Below, one piece after another: positions 7,951-15,512 of a stretch of 18,393 nt of DNA (position 1 is its first letter; each line of letters starts with the position of its first letter). The notes below the pieces were generated by a model. The model was not told the DNA's origin. It made no database searches and saw nothing but the letters and a program-made list of their open reading frames with translations. The position numbers and the translations under genes are program-made. Source of the stretch: an uncultured Clostridia bacterium (GTDB taxonomy: Bacteria; Bacillota; Clostridia; Christensenellales; DTU072); assembly GCA_944350065.1 (NCBI GenBank), contig CALVOD010000018.1, positions 1 through 18,393 of the forward strand, written 5' to 3'.

Positions 7951-9021
7951 TTATTTCTTGACGGTCGTGCTCATTATCCTGTCGCGCTCCGCTGCGTCGC
8001 GCTTCTTCTGCACTATGTTCCAGGTCATATTGAACGCAAGGTTCAAAAAGCTCCTGATGAACATATACAGCGAAAACGCCGTGCTGTAGAACAGCGAAAA
8101 AACACCCATTATGACCGGCATTACGAACGCCATCATCTTCATCTGGTTCTGCTGCATCTTGACCTGCTCTTCGCTCTGCCCCGCCATCTGCGGCTGATCG
8201 GGCGACTTGACGAGCTTAGACGATACAAAGCTCAATACGAGTACCAGAACAGGCAATATCAGATACCCGTTCCAGGCGCTTTTGCCTTTTTCGGTGACGT
8301 TGTATTTCTCGATGAGCGGCCTCATCACCTTCTCGTATACCGCCGAATCGACGTCGGTTATACCGAGCTTGCCCATGCCCGTTCCCGCGTAAGTGGAAGC
8401 GTCGGGAATGGGATCCGCCCAAGTGTCGGGCATGAATATGTTCTGCGTAAGCAGGAATTTTTCGGGCTTATACGCTTCTACGACGGCGTTCTCCGCGGCA
8501 GCCGTGGCTGCCGTAACAGCCTCCTCGGTCCCGCTTCCGCCCGCTACCGCCGCGTTGTAGCTCGACGCGTAAGTGGTTTCGTACACGTTCTGCAAATCGT
8601 CGAAAACAACACTGTTATAGTGTTTGACCGCCGAATTGAAACCGCTGAAAACGACGAGGAACAATACCATCGTCACTATCATCGGCAGGCAGGCTTTGGT
8701 CGCGGAATACTTATATTTCGAATACAGCTCGCGCTGCTTCTGCATAAGCATCGCTTTGTCGCCTTCGTAAAGTTTGTTGACCTTCTCGAGCTCGGGCTTC
8801 ATCGCCTCCATTTTGCGGGCGTTGCTTCTCGAAATCAGTTTTTGCCAGACGTCGAGAGGCATTGTCAGCAGCGTCAAAAACACCGTAAACAAAATAACCG
8901 TCAACGCGAAAGGTCCGATAACCTCGCTTTCCACGCCCCAGGACAACACCCATTTGTAAAGGACGTTATAGACGAGCTTACCGATAAGGTTCAGTTCTGT
9001 TGCCAGACTCATAAAGTCCAT
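7951..9021 (-). CDS. yidC: Membrane protein insertase YidC/Oxa1 family, atypical
   Basis: The 356-residue protein has five hydrophobic segments in the YidC pattern, at about 37-56, 112-130, 252-268, 298-313 and 315-333. A charged cytosolic hairpin rich in Lys and Glu lies between the first two (57-110). YidC inserts small membrane proteins and helps SecYEG. Two oddities stand out. The conserved groove Arg of the first core helix is Thr50, in TVILFTVFLTLLTMP. The external segment between helices 2 and 3 is about 120 residues (131-251) and includes an Ala-rich stretch. No lipobox Cys is seen at the N-terminus. The ATG overlaps the yidD stop by 13 nt and has GAGGAG 7 nt upstream; an ATG three codons later is possible. 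It sits between yidD and khpB, the usual order. Confidence 0.9.
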   Translation of the reverse strand: MDFMSLATELNLIGKLVYNVLYKWVLSWGVESEVIGPFALTVILFTVFLTLLTMPLDVWQKLISRSNARKMEAMKPELEKVNKLYEGDKAMLMQKQRELYSKYKYSATKACLPMIVTMVLFLVVFSGFNSAVKHYNSVVFDDLQNVYETTYASSYNAAVAGGSGTEEAVTAATAAAENAVVEAYKPEKFLLTQNIFMPDTWADPIPDASTYAGTGMGKLGITDVDSAVYEKVMRPLIEKYNVTEKGKSAWNGYLILPVLVLVLSFVSSKLVKSPDQPQMAGQSEEQVKMQQNQMKMMAFVMPVIMGVFSLFYSTAFSLYMFIRSFLNLAFNMTWNIVQKKRDAAERDRIMSTTVKK

Positions 9022-9254
9022 TTTGCGGCTCCTCTCAAATTTTCTCTGACGGGGTCGAAACCTCCCCGACGGAAAGGATTACATCTCAAAATTCGCATAA
9101 ACCCTTTGAAACTCCCTATTATGACACCGTATTTAGAGATGGCGTCGAGCGTATACATCGAACACGTCGGAGTGTAAATGCAATCCCTGCCGATAAACGG
9201 CGAAAGCATTTTCTTATATCCGAGTATTAACGTTTTTGCAATGCGCTTAAACAT
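9009..9254 (-). CDS. yidD: Membrane protein insertion efficiency factor YidD
   Basis: The 81-residue protein shows the YidD signature: CIYTPTCSMYTLDAISKYG around residues 25-43 and RILRCNPFRRGGFDPV around 54-69, with the three conserved Cys. YidD is a small membrane-associated protein that aids YidC-dependent insertion. Its first 8 nt overlap the end of rnpA, and its last 13 nt overlap yidC. No strong ribosome site is visible, so coupling to rnpA translation is likely. Length and neighbours are typical. Confidence 0.95.
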   Translation of the reverse strand: MFKRIAKTLILGYKKMLSPFIGRDCIYTPTCSMYTLDAISKYGVIIGSFKGFMRILRCNPFRRGGFDPVRENLRGAAKWTL

Positions 9255-9585
9255 CGGGTTTGAGGTGTCCCGCTTTGACGAGCAGGGAGCGGAGGGCTTC
9301 GCCTATCTCGGCGAAAGTAGCATCGGCAATGGCGTTTCTCGCCACGACGACGTAAGTGTATTCGCCGTCGACGAAAGGGATCAGCCGTGCGAAATTCTCG
9401 TAAATCCTTCTTTTCGCCAGATTTCTGACGACGCTTTTGCCTACCTTTTTGCTTACGCTCACGCCCACTTTAATGCCCTTGGCGGGCACGAACTCGAGTA
9501 CGAGAAGGGGGTGCGCGTAAGACTGACCTTTGCGATAAACGTAGCTGAAACTTGCGTTCTTTTTAAGTCGGTAGGCTCTCTGCAT
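9247..9585 (-). CDS. rnpA: Ribonuclease P protein component
   Basis: This 112-residue basic protein binds the catalytic RNase P RNA and helps trim the 5' leader of precursor tRNAs. The RNR signature appears as KKVGKSVVRNLAKRRIYE (about residues 46-63), and the N-terminal RLKKNASFSYVYRKG matches the family substrate-binding region. The ATG overlaps the rpmH stop by one base in the arrangement TAATG, and its 3' end overlaps yidD by 8 nt. The RNase P RNA gene itself is not in this window. Confidence 0.96.
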   Translation of the reverse strand: MQRAYRLKKNASFSYVYRKGQSYAHPLLVLEFVPAKGIKVGVSVSKKVGKSVVRNLAKRRIYENFARLIPFVDGEYTYVVVARNAIADATFAEIGEALRSLLVKAGHLKPDV

Positions 9586-9719
9586 TACGCGGAGATGACG
9601 GCTCTGCCCTTTCTTCTGCGGCGGGAAAGCACTTTTCTGCCGCCCTTGGTGGACATTCTCTGACGGAAACCGTGAACTTTGCTCTTTTGTCTTTTCTTGG
9701 GTTGGTAGGTTCTTTTCAT
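9585..9719 (-). CDS. rpmH: 50S ribosomal protein L34
   Basis: This 44-codon gene encodes a very basic protein starting MKRTYQPKKRQKSKVHGFRQ and continuing with RMSTKGGRKVLSRRRRKGRA, the near-invariant L34 sequence. L34 is a late-assembling protein of the large ribosomal subunit. GAGGAG lies 9 nt before the ATG at 9717-9719. It is the first gene of the operon, behind a perfect consensus promoter. In most bacteria dnaA sits divergently just upstream; here that place is taken by DnaA-box-like sites and an amidase gene. Confidence 0.98.
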   Translation of the reverse strand: MKRTYQPKKRQKSKVHGFRQRMSTKGGRKVLSRRRRKGRAVISA

Positions 9720-9788
9720 AACGATATACTCCTCGATGTGATGATTTATTTTTAATTTATACGCGCGTAAAAGAAAACGCGCTTATGT

Positions 9789-9817
9789 ATTATAATGTAA
9801 AACCATATCGCTGTCAA
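9789..9817 (-). promoter_or_regulatory. Consensus sigma-A promoter of the rpmH operon
   Basis: On the minus strand, TTGACA (9812-9817) and TATAAT (9789-9794) are separated by exactly 17 bp, a perfect consensus promoter as expected for a ribosomal protein operon. The leader to rpmH is about 62-63 nt. Confidence 0.93.
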
Positions 9818-9872
9818 GCAAAACGCCGCTATATCTGCGGGGCGAAAAAACCGCCTTTTGGCGAAGGGATTT

Positions 9873-9908
9873 ATGCGCGGAAAGGTCATAAACCTTCCCG
9901 GCGCGCAT
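9873..9908. repeat. Imperfect inverted repeat between rpmH promoter and DnaA-box cluster
   Basis: ATGCGC (9873-9878) pairs with GCGCAT (9903-9908), and GGAAAGG pairs with CCTTCC inside with one bulge, around a TCATAAA loop. No U-tract follows on either strand, so it is not an obvious terminator. Its role is unknown. Confidence 0.5.
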
Positions 9909-9912
9909 AGAA

Positions 9913-9960
9913 TATTGTGGACAACTCTGTGGAAAAGCCCGCGGTATTGTGGACAACTCT
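9913..9960 (-). promoter_or_regulatory. DnaA-box-like cluster with 16-bp direct repeat
   Basis: TATTGTGGACAACTCT occurs twice (9913-9928 and 9945-9960), 32 bp apart, about three helical turns. Each copy holds TGTGGACAA, which is the DnaA box TTATCCACA read on the minus strand with one change; TTGTCCACA is the box form common in GC-rich bacteria. TGTGGAAAA (9928-9936) lies between them as a further one-mismatch box. All three have the same orientation. Confidence 0.65.
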
Positions 9961-9997
9961 CTGCGGAGATTGTCGAAATTTGACTTAAAGGCGCCTT

Positions 9998-10009
9998 ACG
10001 GGTACCCGT
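9998..10009. repeat. 12-bp perfect palindrome upstream of the amidase gene
   Basis: ACGGGTACCCGT is a perfect palindrome 20 bp before the amidase start codon, flanked by GGCGCC and GCGCC that could extend it into a larger stem. It could be an operator or a leader hairpin; nothing identifies the binding factor. Confidence 0.4.
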
Positions 10010-10029
10010 TAGGGAACCGGTAAAGCGCC

Positions 10030-10761
10030 GTGGAGAACGCTTTGATAATACTTATCAGAAAACGGTTGTTGTGGACAACGGCGGCGTTGCTTGCGATAGC
10101 GGCGGTACTTACCGCGCTCGGCTTCGCCATCGCCGCGGCGTATTCGCCCGGAATACGCAAAGTAATCGTGATCGACGCGGGTCACGGCGGCGCGGACGGC
10201 GGGGTTACCGGCGTAAATACCGGCGTTACGGAAGCCGAAATCAATCTTGCGGTTGCCCGAATGGTAGCAAGCGAGCTGAACGCGCTCGGATACGAAACGG
10301 TATTTACCCGCGAGGGCGATGGCGAAGCGGGAGCCTTTTCGGAAAGTGAAGAAGCGGCTTTATACAATAAACGCGAGGAGATGCAACGGCGCAGAGACGT
10401 CATCGTAAACGCCCGTCCGCTGTGCGTGATAAGCATACATTGCAACAACTTTCCTTCTCCCGCGCGCCGCGGCGCGCAGGTCTTCTACTCCGCGGGCTCT
10501 ACCGCAGGAAAGGAGCTCGCCGCCGTCGTGCAGAAGGGTTTGAACGCTCTGAATACCGCTAACACCGGAAGAAGCTATTCGGCTCTCGGCGGCGATTATT
10601 ACATACTTAACTGTACGTCCTACCCTTCCGCAATAGTGGAATGCGGCTTTTTGTCAAATCCCGAGGACGAAAAGCTACTTACAGACGACGCCTACCGCCG
10701 CACCCTCGCTTCGGTTATCGCCGTATCGGTCAACGAATACCTGTCGACGTCGTTAAAATAA
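10030..10761 (+). CDS. cwlD: N-acetylmuramoyl-L-alanine amidase, Amidase_3 family, CwlD-like
   Basis: The 243-residue protein has one N-terminal membrane segment (about 14-38) and one extracytoplasmic Amidase_3 domain. The zinc ligands are visible as His52 in VIDAGHGGADGG, Glu68 in GVTEAEINLAVA and His137 in ISIHCNN. The catalytic Glu204 is in IVECGFLSNPED. The family cuts the bond between muramic acid and L-alanine. The single-domain, single-anchor form of CwlD size suggests the enzyme that, in spore formers, prepares muramic-delta-lactam in spore cortex. Sporulation cannot be shown from this window. The start is uncertain: GTG 10030 has no close ribosome site, whereas TTG 10042 in the same frame has GGAG 6 nt upstream. 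A DnaA-box-like TGTGGACAA lies within codons 14-17. The gene occupies the place where dnaA is usually found. Confidence 0.88.
   Translation: MENALIILIRKRLLWTTAALLAIAAVLTALGFAIAAAYSPGIRKVIVIDAGHGGADGGVTGVNTGVTEAEINLAVARMVASELNALGYETVFTREGDGEAGAFSESEEAALYNKREEMQRRRDVIVNARPLCVISIHCNNFPSPARRGAQVFYSAGSTAGKELAAVVQKGLNALNTANTGRSYSALGGDYYILNCTSYPSAIVECGFLSNPEDEKLLTDDAYRRTLASVIAVSVNEYLSTSLK
10070..10078 (-). promoter_or_regulatory. DnaA-box-like site inside the amidase 5' end
   Basis: TGTGGACAA repeats the form of the two sites at 9916 and 9948 in the same orientation. It lies in coding sequence, so it could be a chance consequence of the codons for Leu-Trp-Thr-Thr. Confidence 0.4.
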
Positions 10762-10799
10762 TCGGTTCCGCAATGAATTTTTACTATTGAAAAATAAAA

Positions 10800-10815
10800 A
10801 CCGGCTTTTGCCGGT
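10800..10815 (-). terminator. Terminator between convergent amidase and radC genes
   Basis: ACCGGC (10800-10805) pairs with GCCGGT (10810-10815) around TTTT. On the minus strand TTTTTATTTTT follows, giving a strong intrinsic terminator 4 nt after the radC stop. In the plus direction ATTTTC follows, so it may also stop amidase transcription. Confidence 0.85.
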
Positions 10816-10819
10816 ATTT

Positions 10820-11557
10820 TCATTCCGCGTCTTTCCCGTCGTAGCCGAACGGCGCGCCCGCTTCGTTCAAAGACCCCCTGCCCGCGCTTGCCCCGAAAGA
10901 GCCGCCGCGCAACATACTGTGATATTTTTCGCCCGATACCACGATATGATCGAGCAAAGCCACTCCGAGCGGACGAAGAATATTCCCCAATAATTCCGTA
11001 CTGCCTACGTCCGCTTCCGAAGGCGTCACGTCCCCCGAAGGATGATTGTGTCCGAGTATGACCGCAGCCGCGTTGGTATTGAGCGCCGCGGAAGCGATTT
11101 TACGTATTTCGACGTCCGTTTCCACGGGCGTGCCGGAATTGATTTCGCGGGCGCAGATAATTTTACCGCGGTTGGTAAGAAAGACCGCCACCGTTTTTTC
11201 TATCTTCTCCCCGCCTATCATCGCTCCGAAGTATTTAGCCGCTCCCGCAGCGTCCGTTATCTTACCGCGGTCCGCCGCGGCGTCGGTTGCGGCGCGCGAA
11301 ACTATATGTCTTAATTGAGGGAAGGTAAGCGCCGCGAGTTTGGGCATTCCCGGCACGTTGAGCAAAGCGTCTTCGCTTGCGTGCAGTACGTTGTCGAGGG
11401 TGCCGAATTCGTCGAGCAAAGCGCGAGCTATCGGCACGGTATCCTTCTGCGGAACGTACGGATACAGCATGAATTCCAGTATCTCGTGCGGCGCAAGCCC
11501 CGCGATACCGTTAAGATGCACTTTTTCTCTCATCCGCTGTCTTCTGCCCGCGCCCAT
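10820..11557 (-). CDS. radC: RadC family JAMM/MPN-domain protein
   Basis: This 245-residue protein has the usual RadC arrangement. An N-terminal helix-hairpin-helix-like region includes LNVPGMPKLAAL (66-77). The C-terminal MPN+ domain has the metal-binding JAMM motif HNHPSGDVTPSEAD (170-183), giving His170, His172 and Asp183. LLDHIVVSGEKYHSM (201-215) is also a family block. The family was once linked to DNA repair, but its biochemical role is unsettled; a DNA-processing hydrolase is plausible. The C-terminal 30 residues after the domain are Gly/Ala-rich and unlike the compact end of most RadC proteins. GGGGA lies about 8 nt before the ATG at 11555-11557; an in-frame ATG eight codons later is possible. 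It diverges from the dipeptidase gene. Confidence 0.93.
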   Translation of the reverse strand: MGAGRRQRMREKVHLNGIAGLAPHEILEFMLYPYVPQKDTVPIARALLDEFGTLDNVLHASEDALLNVPGMPKLAALTFPQLRHIVSRAATDAAADRGKITDAAGAAKYFGAMIGGEKIEKTVAVFLTNRGKIICAREINSGTPVETDVEIRKIASAALNTNAAAVILGHNHPSGDVTPSEADVGSTELLGNILRPLGVALLDHIVVSGEKYHSMLRGGSFGASAGRGSLNEAGAPFGYDGKDAE

Positions 11558-11652
11558 CGAATATTTCCCCGCAATCGAAGTAAATTACATATTACGCCGT
11601 TATTCGCTACTGCTTTACAAAATAAATAATAACACATCCGCGCCGAAGTGTG

Positions 11653-11658
11653 TATAAT
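11653..11658 (+). promoter_or_regulatory. Possible -10 box of the dipeptidase gene
   Basis: TATAAT lies 41 nt before the ATG and a second TATAAT is at 11664-11669. No acceptable -35 is found at 16-18 bp from either, so only the -10 is supported. Confidence 0.35.
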
Positions 11659-11699
11659 ATTTATATAATTTTTCTCTTCGGGGAGAATACGGAGGTAAT

Positions 11700-13007
11700 A
11701 TGGATCGTTTCGACGAAGCCGTTCAATGTCTTCGGGAACTCATTCGTTTCGATTCCGTTGAGGGCGCGCCCGCCGAAGGAGCGCCTTTCGGCAAGGGCGT
11801 CAACGAAGCTCTCGAATATATGCTCGGTGTGATGAAAGCGCACGGTTTCCGCACGTTTAACGGGGACGGCTATTACGGATACGCCGAAATCGGCGATAAA
11901 GAAAAACCCTTGTTCGGGGTACTGAACCACCTTGACGTGGTACCCGTTACCGAAGGTTGGAGCCACGCGCCTTTCGGCGGAGAAATTGCCGACGGATATA
12001 TCTGGGGACGCGGAACGGAGGACGACAAAGGTCCTGCGGTCGCCGCGTTTTTCGCGGCGACGGAGCTTCTCGACGAAGGCAGAGCGCCCAAAGTGCGGCT
12101 GCGCTTCATACTCGGCACGAACGAGGAAAGCGGCTGGAAATGTATGGAAGCGTACAAGGCGCGCGAGGAGATGCCCTCGGAAGGTTTCTCTCCCGACGCG
12201 GACTTCCCTGTCATCAACTGCGAAAAGGGAGTATCCTTCTACTCGATAAAATTCCCCCTGCCCGAAGGGGTGTATTCGCTCAAAGCGGGAACTCGCGCCA
12301 ATATCGTGCCGGATAGCGCGGAAGCGGTTGCGGAGTATTCCGAAGCGCTCATTAACGCGGCAAACGGCGCGGGCGCGGCAATCGAGCGCAACGGCAAAAC
12401 GCTCAAGATAACGACGAGCGGAAAAAGCGCGCACGGAAGCTCTCCCGAAAAGGGCGTAAACGCGCTTATCGCGCTACTGAAAATACTGAAAAGCGTAAGC
12501 GCCGTAGCGGAAAAGCTGCACGCGGTTTTCGCGCCGACGTGCGGCGCGGGTGCGGGTATGGCATGCCGCGACGAGCAGTCGGGAGCGCTTACTCTGAACG
12601 CGGGAGCGGCGCGAACGGAAGGAAGCGCGCTCTATATCGAAACCGATATCCGCTATCCCGTTACGGTAAACGGCGACGCGATAACCGAAAAGCTGAAAGC
12701 GGCTCTTCCCGAAGCGGAGATAACGCTAAAAAATCACCACGACCCGTTGTACGTACCGAAGGACAGTCCGCTCGTCAAGGGACTTCTCGAAGCGTACAAA
12801 AAGGTCACCGGCGACAGCGAAGCCGAAGCGATATCGATAGGTGGCGCGACCTATGCGCGGGTGTTGCCGTGCGGGGTGGCGTTCGGTCCGATATTCCCGG
12901 GCGAAGAATCGTATATCCACATGCGCGACGAAAGGATCTCGCTCGCCTCGTTCAAAAAAATGATAAAGATATACAAGGAAGCGTTCGCGATACTCTGCTT
13001 CGAATAA
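11700..13007 (+). CDS. pepV: M20 family dipeptidase, PepV-like
   Basis: This 435-residue cytosolic zinc peptidase resembles PepV/Sapep dipeptidases, which split dipeptides and some longer or beta-linked substrates. Metal ligands and catalytic residues are visible: NHLDVVP (His77, Asp79), GRGTEDDKGP (Asp108), NEESGWKC (Glu142 acting as base, Glu143), SPDADFPVINCEKG (Asp166) and a late His in SYIHMRDE. The central segment contains GKSAHGSSPEKGVNAL, the dimerisation or lid-domain motif of M20 enzymes. It is about 30 residues shorter than lactobacillal PepV. GGAGGT sits 3 nt before the ATG, a tight but strong site. The gene stands alone, divergent from radC, with its own terminator 20 nt downstream. 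A link to amidase-released peptides is possible but unproven. Confidence 0.92.
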   Translation: MDRFDEAVQCLRELIRFDSVEGAPAEGAPFGKGVNEALEYMLGVMKAHGFRTFNGDGYYGYAEIGDKEKPLFGVLNHLDVVPVTEGWSHAPFGGEIADGYIWGRGTEDDKGPAVAAFFAATELLDEGRAPKVRLRFILGTNEESGWKCMEAYKAREEMPSEGFSPDADFPVINCEKGVSFYSIKFPLPEGVYSLKAGTRANIVPDSAEAVAEYSEALINAANGAGAAIERNGKTLKITTSGKSAHGSSPEKGVNALIALLKILKSVSAVAEKLHAVFAPTCGAGAGMACRDEQSGALTLNAGAARTEGSALYIETDIRYPVTVNGDAITEKLKAALPEAEITLKNHHDPLYVPKDSPLVKGLLEAYKKVTGDSEAEAISIGGATYARVLPCGVAFGPIFPGEESYIHMRDERISLASFKKMIKIYKEAFAILCFE

Positions 13008-13027
13008 CGAATTAAAACGCGGTTTGG

Positions 13028-13054
13028 CCGCTCCCGAACGGGGGCGGTTTTTTT
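13028..13054 (+). terminator. Intrinsic terminator of the dipeptidase gene
   Basis: CCGCTCCC (13028-13035) pairs with GGGGGCGG (13040-13047) around GAAC, followed by seven T residues. It is a textbook intrinsic terminator and marks the last gene before the gene-free region. Confidence 0.92.
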
Positions 13055-13630
13055 CGGGCGCGAAGCGCAAAACGCGCAACCGTCTTTACGAAAGTACGCG
13101 CCGCCCGTAACGGAAAAGCTGCGCCGTAAAATCGAAAAACATAAGCGCTCTACAAACGCAAAAATAAAGAAATCCTCATAAACCGCGCCCCGCTTCCGAG
13201 CGGAATAAGCAGCGCCCGTAAGTTTCCGAAAGCGTATATATCCCGAACGGCGCCCCAACGTGTTAAACCTATTGAAGAACGTGCGCCGCGCGCATCGCAA
13301 ACGCGCAGACAAGTATAAACGCAAAAGCTATTTCGAGCGAGCCGAAAGGGAAACAACCGGGATATACGCCCGTTAAACGCTAAAACGGAGTAGCGAAAGA
13401 GAATAAAATATCGCCCCTTTCCCGCAAGCGCCGCACGGCGCAGGAAATACGGCGTGTTTTCGGGCAGTTTTCCCGCTTTCCCGTTAAAAATCCGACTGAT
13501 TTACCGTCTTTAATGCTGTCCGATAAATCGTACAATTTCGGGATTCGGTATCAACCAATACAAAAATGCGCAATTTTTCAAAACCGTCGATTTTCGGCTA
13601 AATTTCTGGGTATATTTTACGTGAAATTTA

Positions 13631-13646
13631 TGTTCCACGTGGAACA
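13631..13646. other. parS site 1 (ParB/Spo0J binding)
   Basis: TGTTCCACGTGGAACA is a perfect 16-bp palindrome with the invariant CACGTG core of chromosomal parS. A weaker half-like sequence, TTTTACGTGAAA, sits just upstream at 13615-13626. Confidence 0.92.
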
Positions 13647-13663
13647 CTTATGCGCTTTGAATA

Positions 13664-13682
13664 TTCGGAAGAAGTTTCCGAA
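13664..13682. repeat. Small hairpin next to parS site 1
   Basis: TTCGGAA (13664-13670) pairs with TTCCGAA (13676-13682) around five bases. No U-tract follows. Confidence 0.35.
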
Positions 13683-13831
13683 GCCCCGTTTTTGCCCTCC
13701 GAAAAGTGCGATTTTACGGCGTTTTCGCTAAAAACCGCACAGTTTTCTTACATTTTTCAACGGGCAAATTTTTCGGGAAGAATACCCTTTTCCGTTTGTA
13801 AAAGTAACGCCTTTTCTCCCTGTTTTTTCTT

Positions 13832-13847
13832 CGTTCCATATGGAACA
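13832..13847. other. parS-like palindrome with altered core
   Basis: CGTTCCATATGGAACA keeps both outer arms of parS site 1 but has CATATG instead of CACGTG. The inner 14 bp are still a perfect palindrome, meaning both core changes are symmetrical. Confidence 0.5.
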
Positions 13848-13858
13848 TTGCTCTCTTA

Positions 13859-13875
13859 CGCGCCTTCTCGGCGCG
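13859..13875. repeat. GC-rich hairpin in the gene-free region
   Basis: CGCGCC (13859-13864) pairs with GGCGCG (13870-13875) around TTCTC. A similar hairpin, GCGCCG/CGGCGC around CTA, is at 14408-14422. Neither has a U-tract. Confidence 0.4.
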
Positions 13876-14104
13876 CGAATCCGAGCAAACGCGTATTCGG
13901 CCATGTCGGCTGCATTTCATCGGCAAGCCGCAACGCGGCACTCCCGAATCCCGCTTCCGCTCCTCACCGCTCATTCCTCGGCTCGCTATGTCGCCGTCTC
14001 GTTATACGCTCATTCTTGCGCCGCCTCGATATCGCCTCTCCGTCCCCACGCGCCCTGCATCAGACGGCGCCTTCGGCGTCTCATTTCTCTCCCTTTATAT
14101 TCTT

Positions 14105-14113
14105 TTATCCACG
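14105..14113 (+). promoter_or_regulatory. DnaA-box-like site (one mismatch)
   Basis: TTATCCACG differs from TTATCCACA only at the last base. A single site of this type can occur by chance. Confidence 0.35.
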
Positions 14114-14234
14114 ATAAAAACGATAATTTATTCGCTTTTAATGTTAATATTTTCGTATTTTTTTGCTTTATTTAAGGCATTTTTTATACGTTTTGCCGCT
14201 GTTTTCGCAATGCGCTATCGCTTATTTGTGTCGG

Positions 14235-14250
14235 TGTTTCACGTGAAACA
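14235..14250. other. parS site 2
   Basis: TGTTTCACGTGAAACA is the perfect palindromic form of the universal chromosomal parS. A perfect DnaA box begins 8 bp to its right. Confidence 0.95.
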
Positions 14251-14257
14251 TTTTGAG

Positions 14258-14266
14258 TTATCCACA
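14258..14266 (+). promoter_or_regulatory. DnaA box (perfect)
   Basis: TTATCCACA matches the consensus exactly, 7 bp after the end of parS site 2. Confidence 0.65.
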
Positions 14267-15503
14267 TTATTTTATCCTTTTTGTACGGCTTTTTCGTTTA
14301 TTGTTGTCTTACTTTTTTCCGTTTGCGTATTTACTCATTACGCTTTCGACTTCATAACTTTCGTGCAACTCTTAGTATATATACCGTGCATAAACGTCTT
14401 ATTTCCAGCGCCGCTACGGCGCCTTCTCTCTGCACGCTCTCCTTCTCTCGGGCGCTTGACGTTCTTCGCTTATACAGTTGATTTGCCGCGGCATTTTGAA
14501 AGCTCACAGCCATGCAGACAACCCTTATGCCGAGAATAAGCTTCTGTTCGTTACAGCGCCGCATCCGTTCTATTGCTCTCGGTCGCGCATATTATTCTAT
14601 ACGCTACGACTTATAACCCGCTTGCGCTTTTTGGCGGCAACAGGCGGTATGTACATAGCAATAGCACTCCCGCTCATAATCCTTACACCATTTTATTATG
14701 CGTTCTCCGTGAATAATCTTCCGCCCCTAAAGCTATATGCCGTTTTGCTCGAGCGCTACGATCGCTTACGCACTCTCACGCTTCGTCCTTCCATATACGC
14801 AGCTCGTCGTGCAGATCAAACGGAGCCGGCTTTGCCGTTATTCCGCTACGGTGCGGAACAGCCAGACTGTGTGAAAAGCTCCGAGAGGTTGCGCGAGACG
14901 CCTTTACCTTTCTTGTCGGCTTCCGACTTACGAGTGAACAAACTCCTCGTTTTGTCGGCAAGCAGACCGACGTTTATACGCTTACGCTGTCAAAGGAACG
15001 ATTAACCGGTTTAACTTTATATACGCGGTTAAGTCGCTACAGTACCCGCCTCTAAGCCATACGCTAATTTAAGAAACGGCGGCTACTCCGAACACACTGC
15101 CGTGCGGCTCCCGCGTCCGGTTTCCGCCGTAATCCTCTGCGCGCCGATATGCGCCAAATGATATTTACGAATACTAACTGCAAGCGTAACCGAAATCCGA
15201 GCAGAATACGAATTGGCCGCCCGTAGCAAGCCGCAGAGGTAAGTTCACACCTCAAGCAGGAAACTCTTTACCGCAAAAGCGCTGTGGGGCAGTCATCGTA
15301 CCATTGAATGGGGATATTATGAGCTTATCCGTCAACGCCCTATCCGAAGTTATCGGAAGAACACGAAGACGTTCGCGCGTCATAAGTATAACGATAAGAG
15401 CTCCGACGAGTTTACAAACAATAGGATCACAAGTCTCCAACATAGGATCCCGTATCGAAGCACCGCTCTATAAACATATCGAGGCGCACATTAGGATCGT
15501 TTC

Positions 15504-15512
15504 TTATCTACA
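15504..15512 (+). promoter_or_regulatory. DnaA-box-like site (one mismatch)
   Basis: TTATCTACA has one change from the consensus, the same variant as the site beside parS site 8. Confidence 0.3.

Noticed and set aside
12851..13324. Minus-strand frame of 157 codons beyond the dipeptidase
   Set aside because: It overlaps the dipeptidase 3' end and runs through its terminator hairpin in reverse; no motif seen.
13714..13974. Arg/Lys-rich minus-strand frame of 86 codons
   Set aside because: Its basic composition is what the opposite of a C/T-rich strand gives. It covers the altered parS and has no family match.
13861..14130. Possible structured RNA because of GC-rich small hairpins
   Set aside because: The stems are short (4-6 bp), unrelated to each other and match no RNA family that I know. 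Without covariation there is no support.
13988..14539. Open frame of 183 codons rich in Phe and Leu
   Set aside because: It runs through parS site 2 and a DnaA box, and its hydrophobic look comes from the T-rich strand. No ribosome site.
14478..15005. Open frame of 175 codons in the gene-free block
   Set aside because: No ribosome site or family motif; the translation is rich in Leu, Arg and Ser as expected from a C/T-rich strand and lacks coding-like composition.
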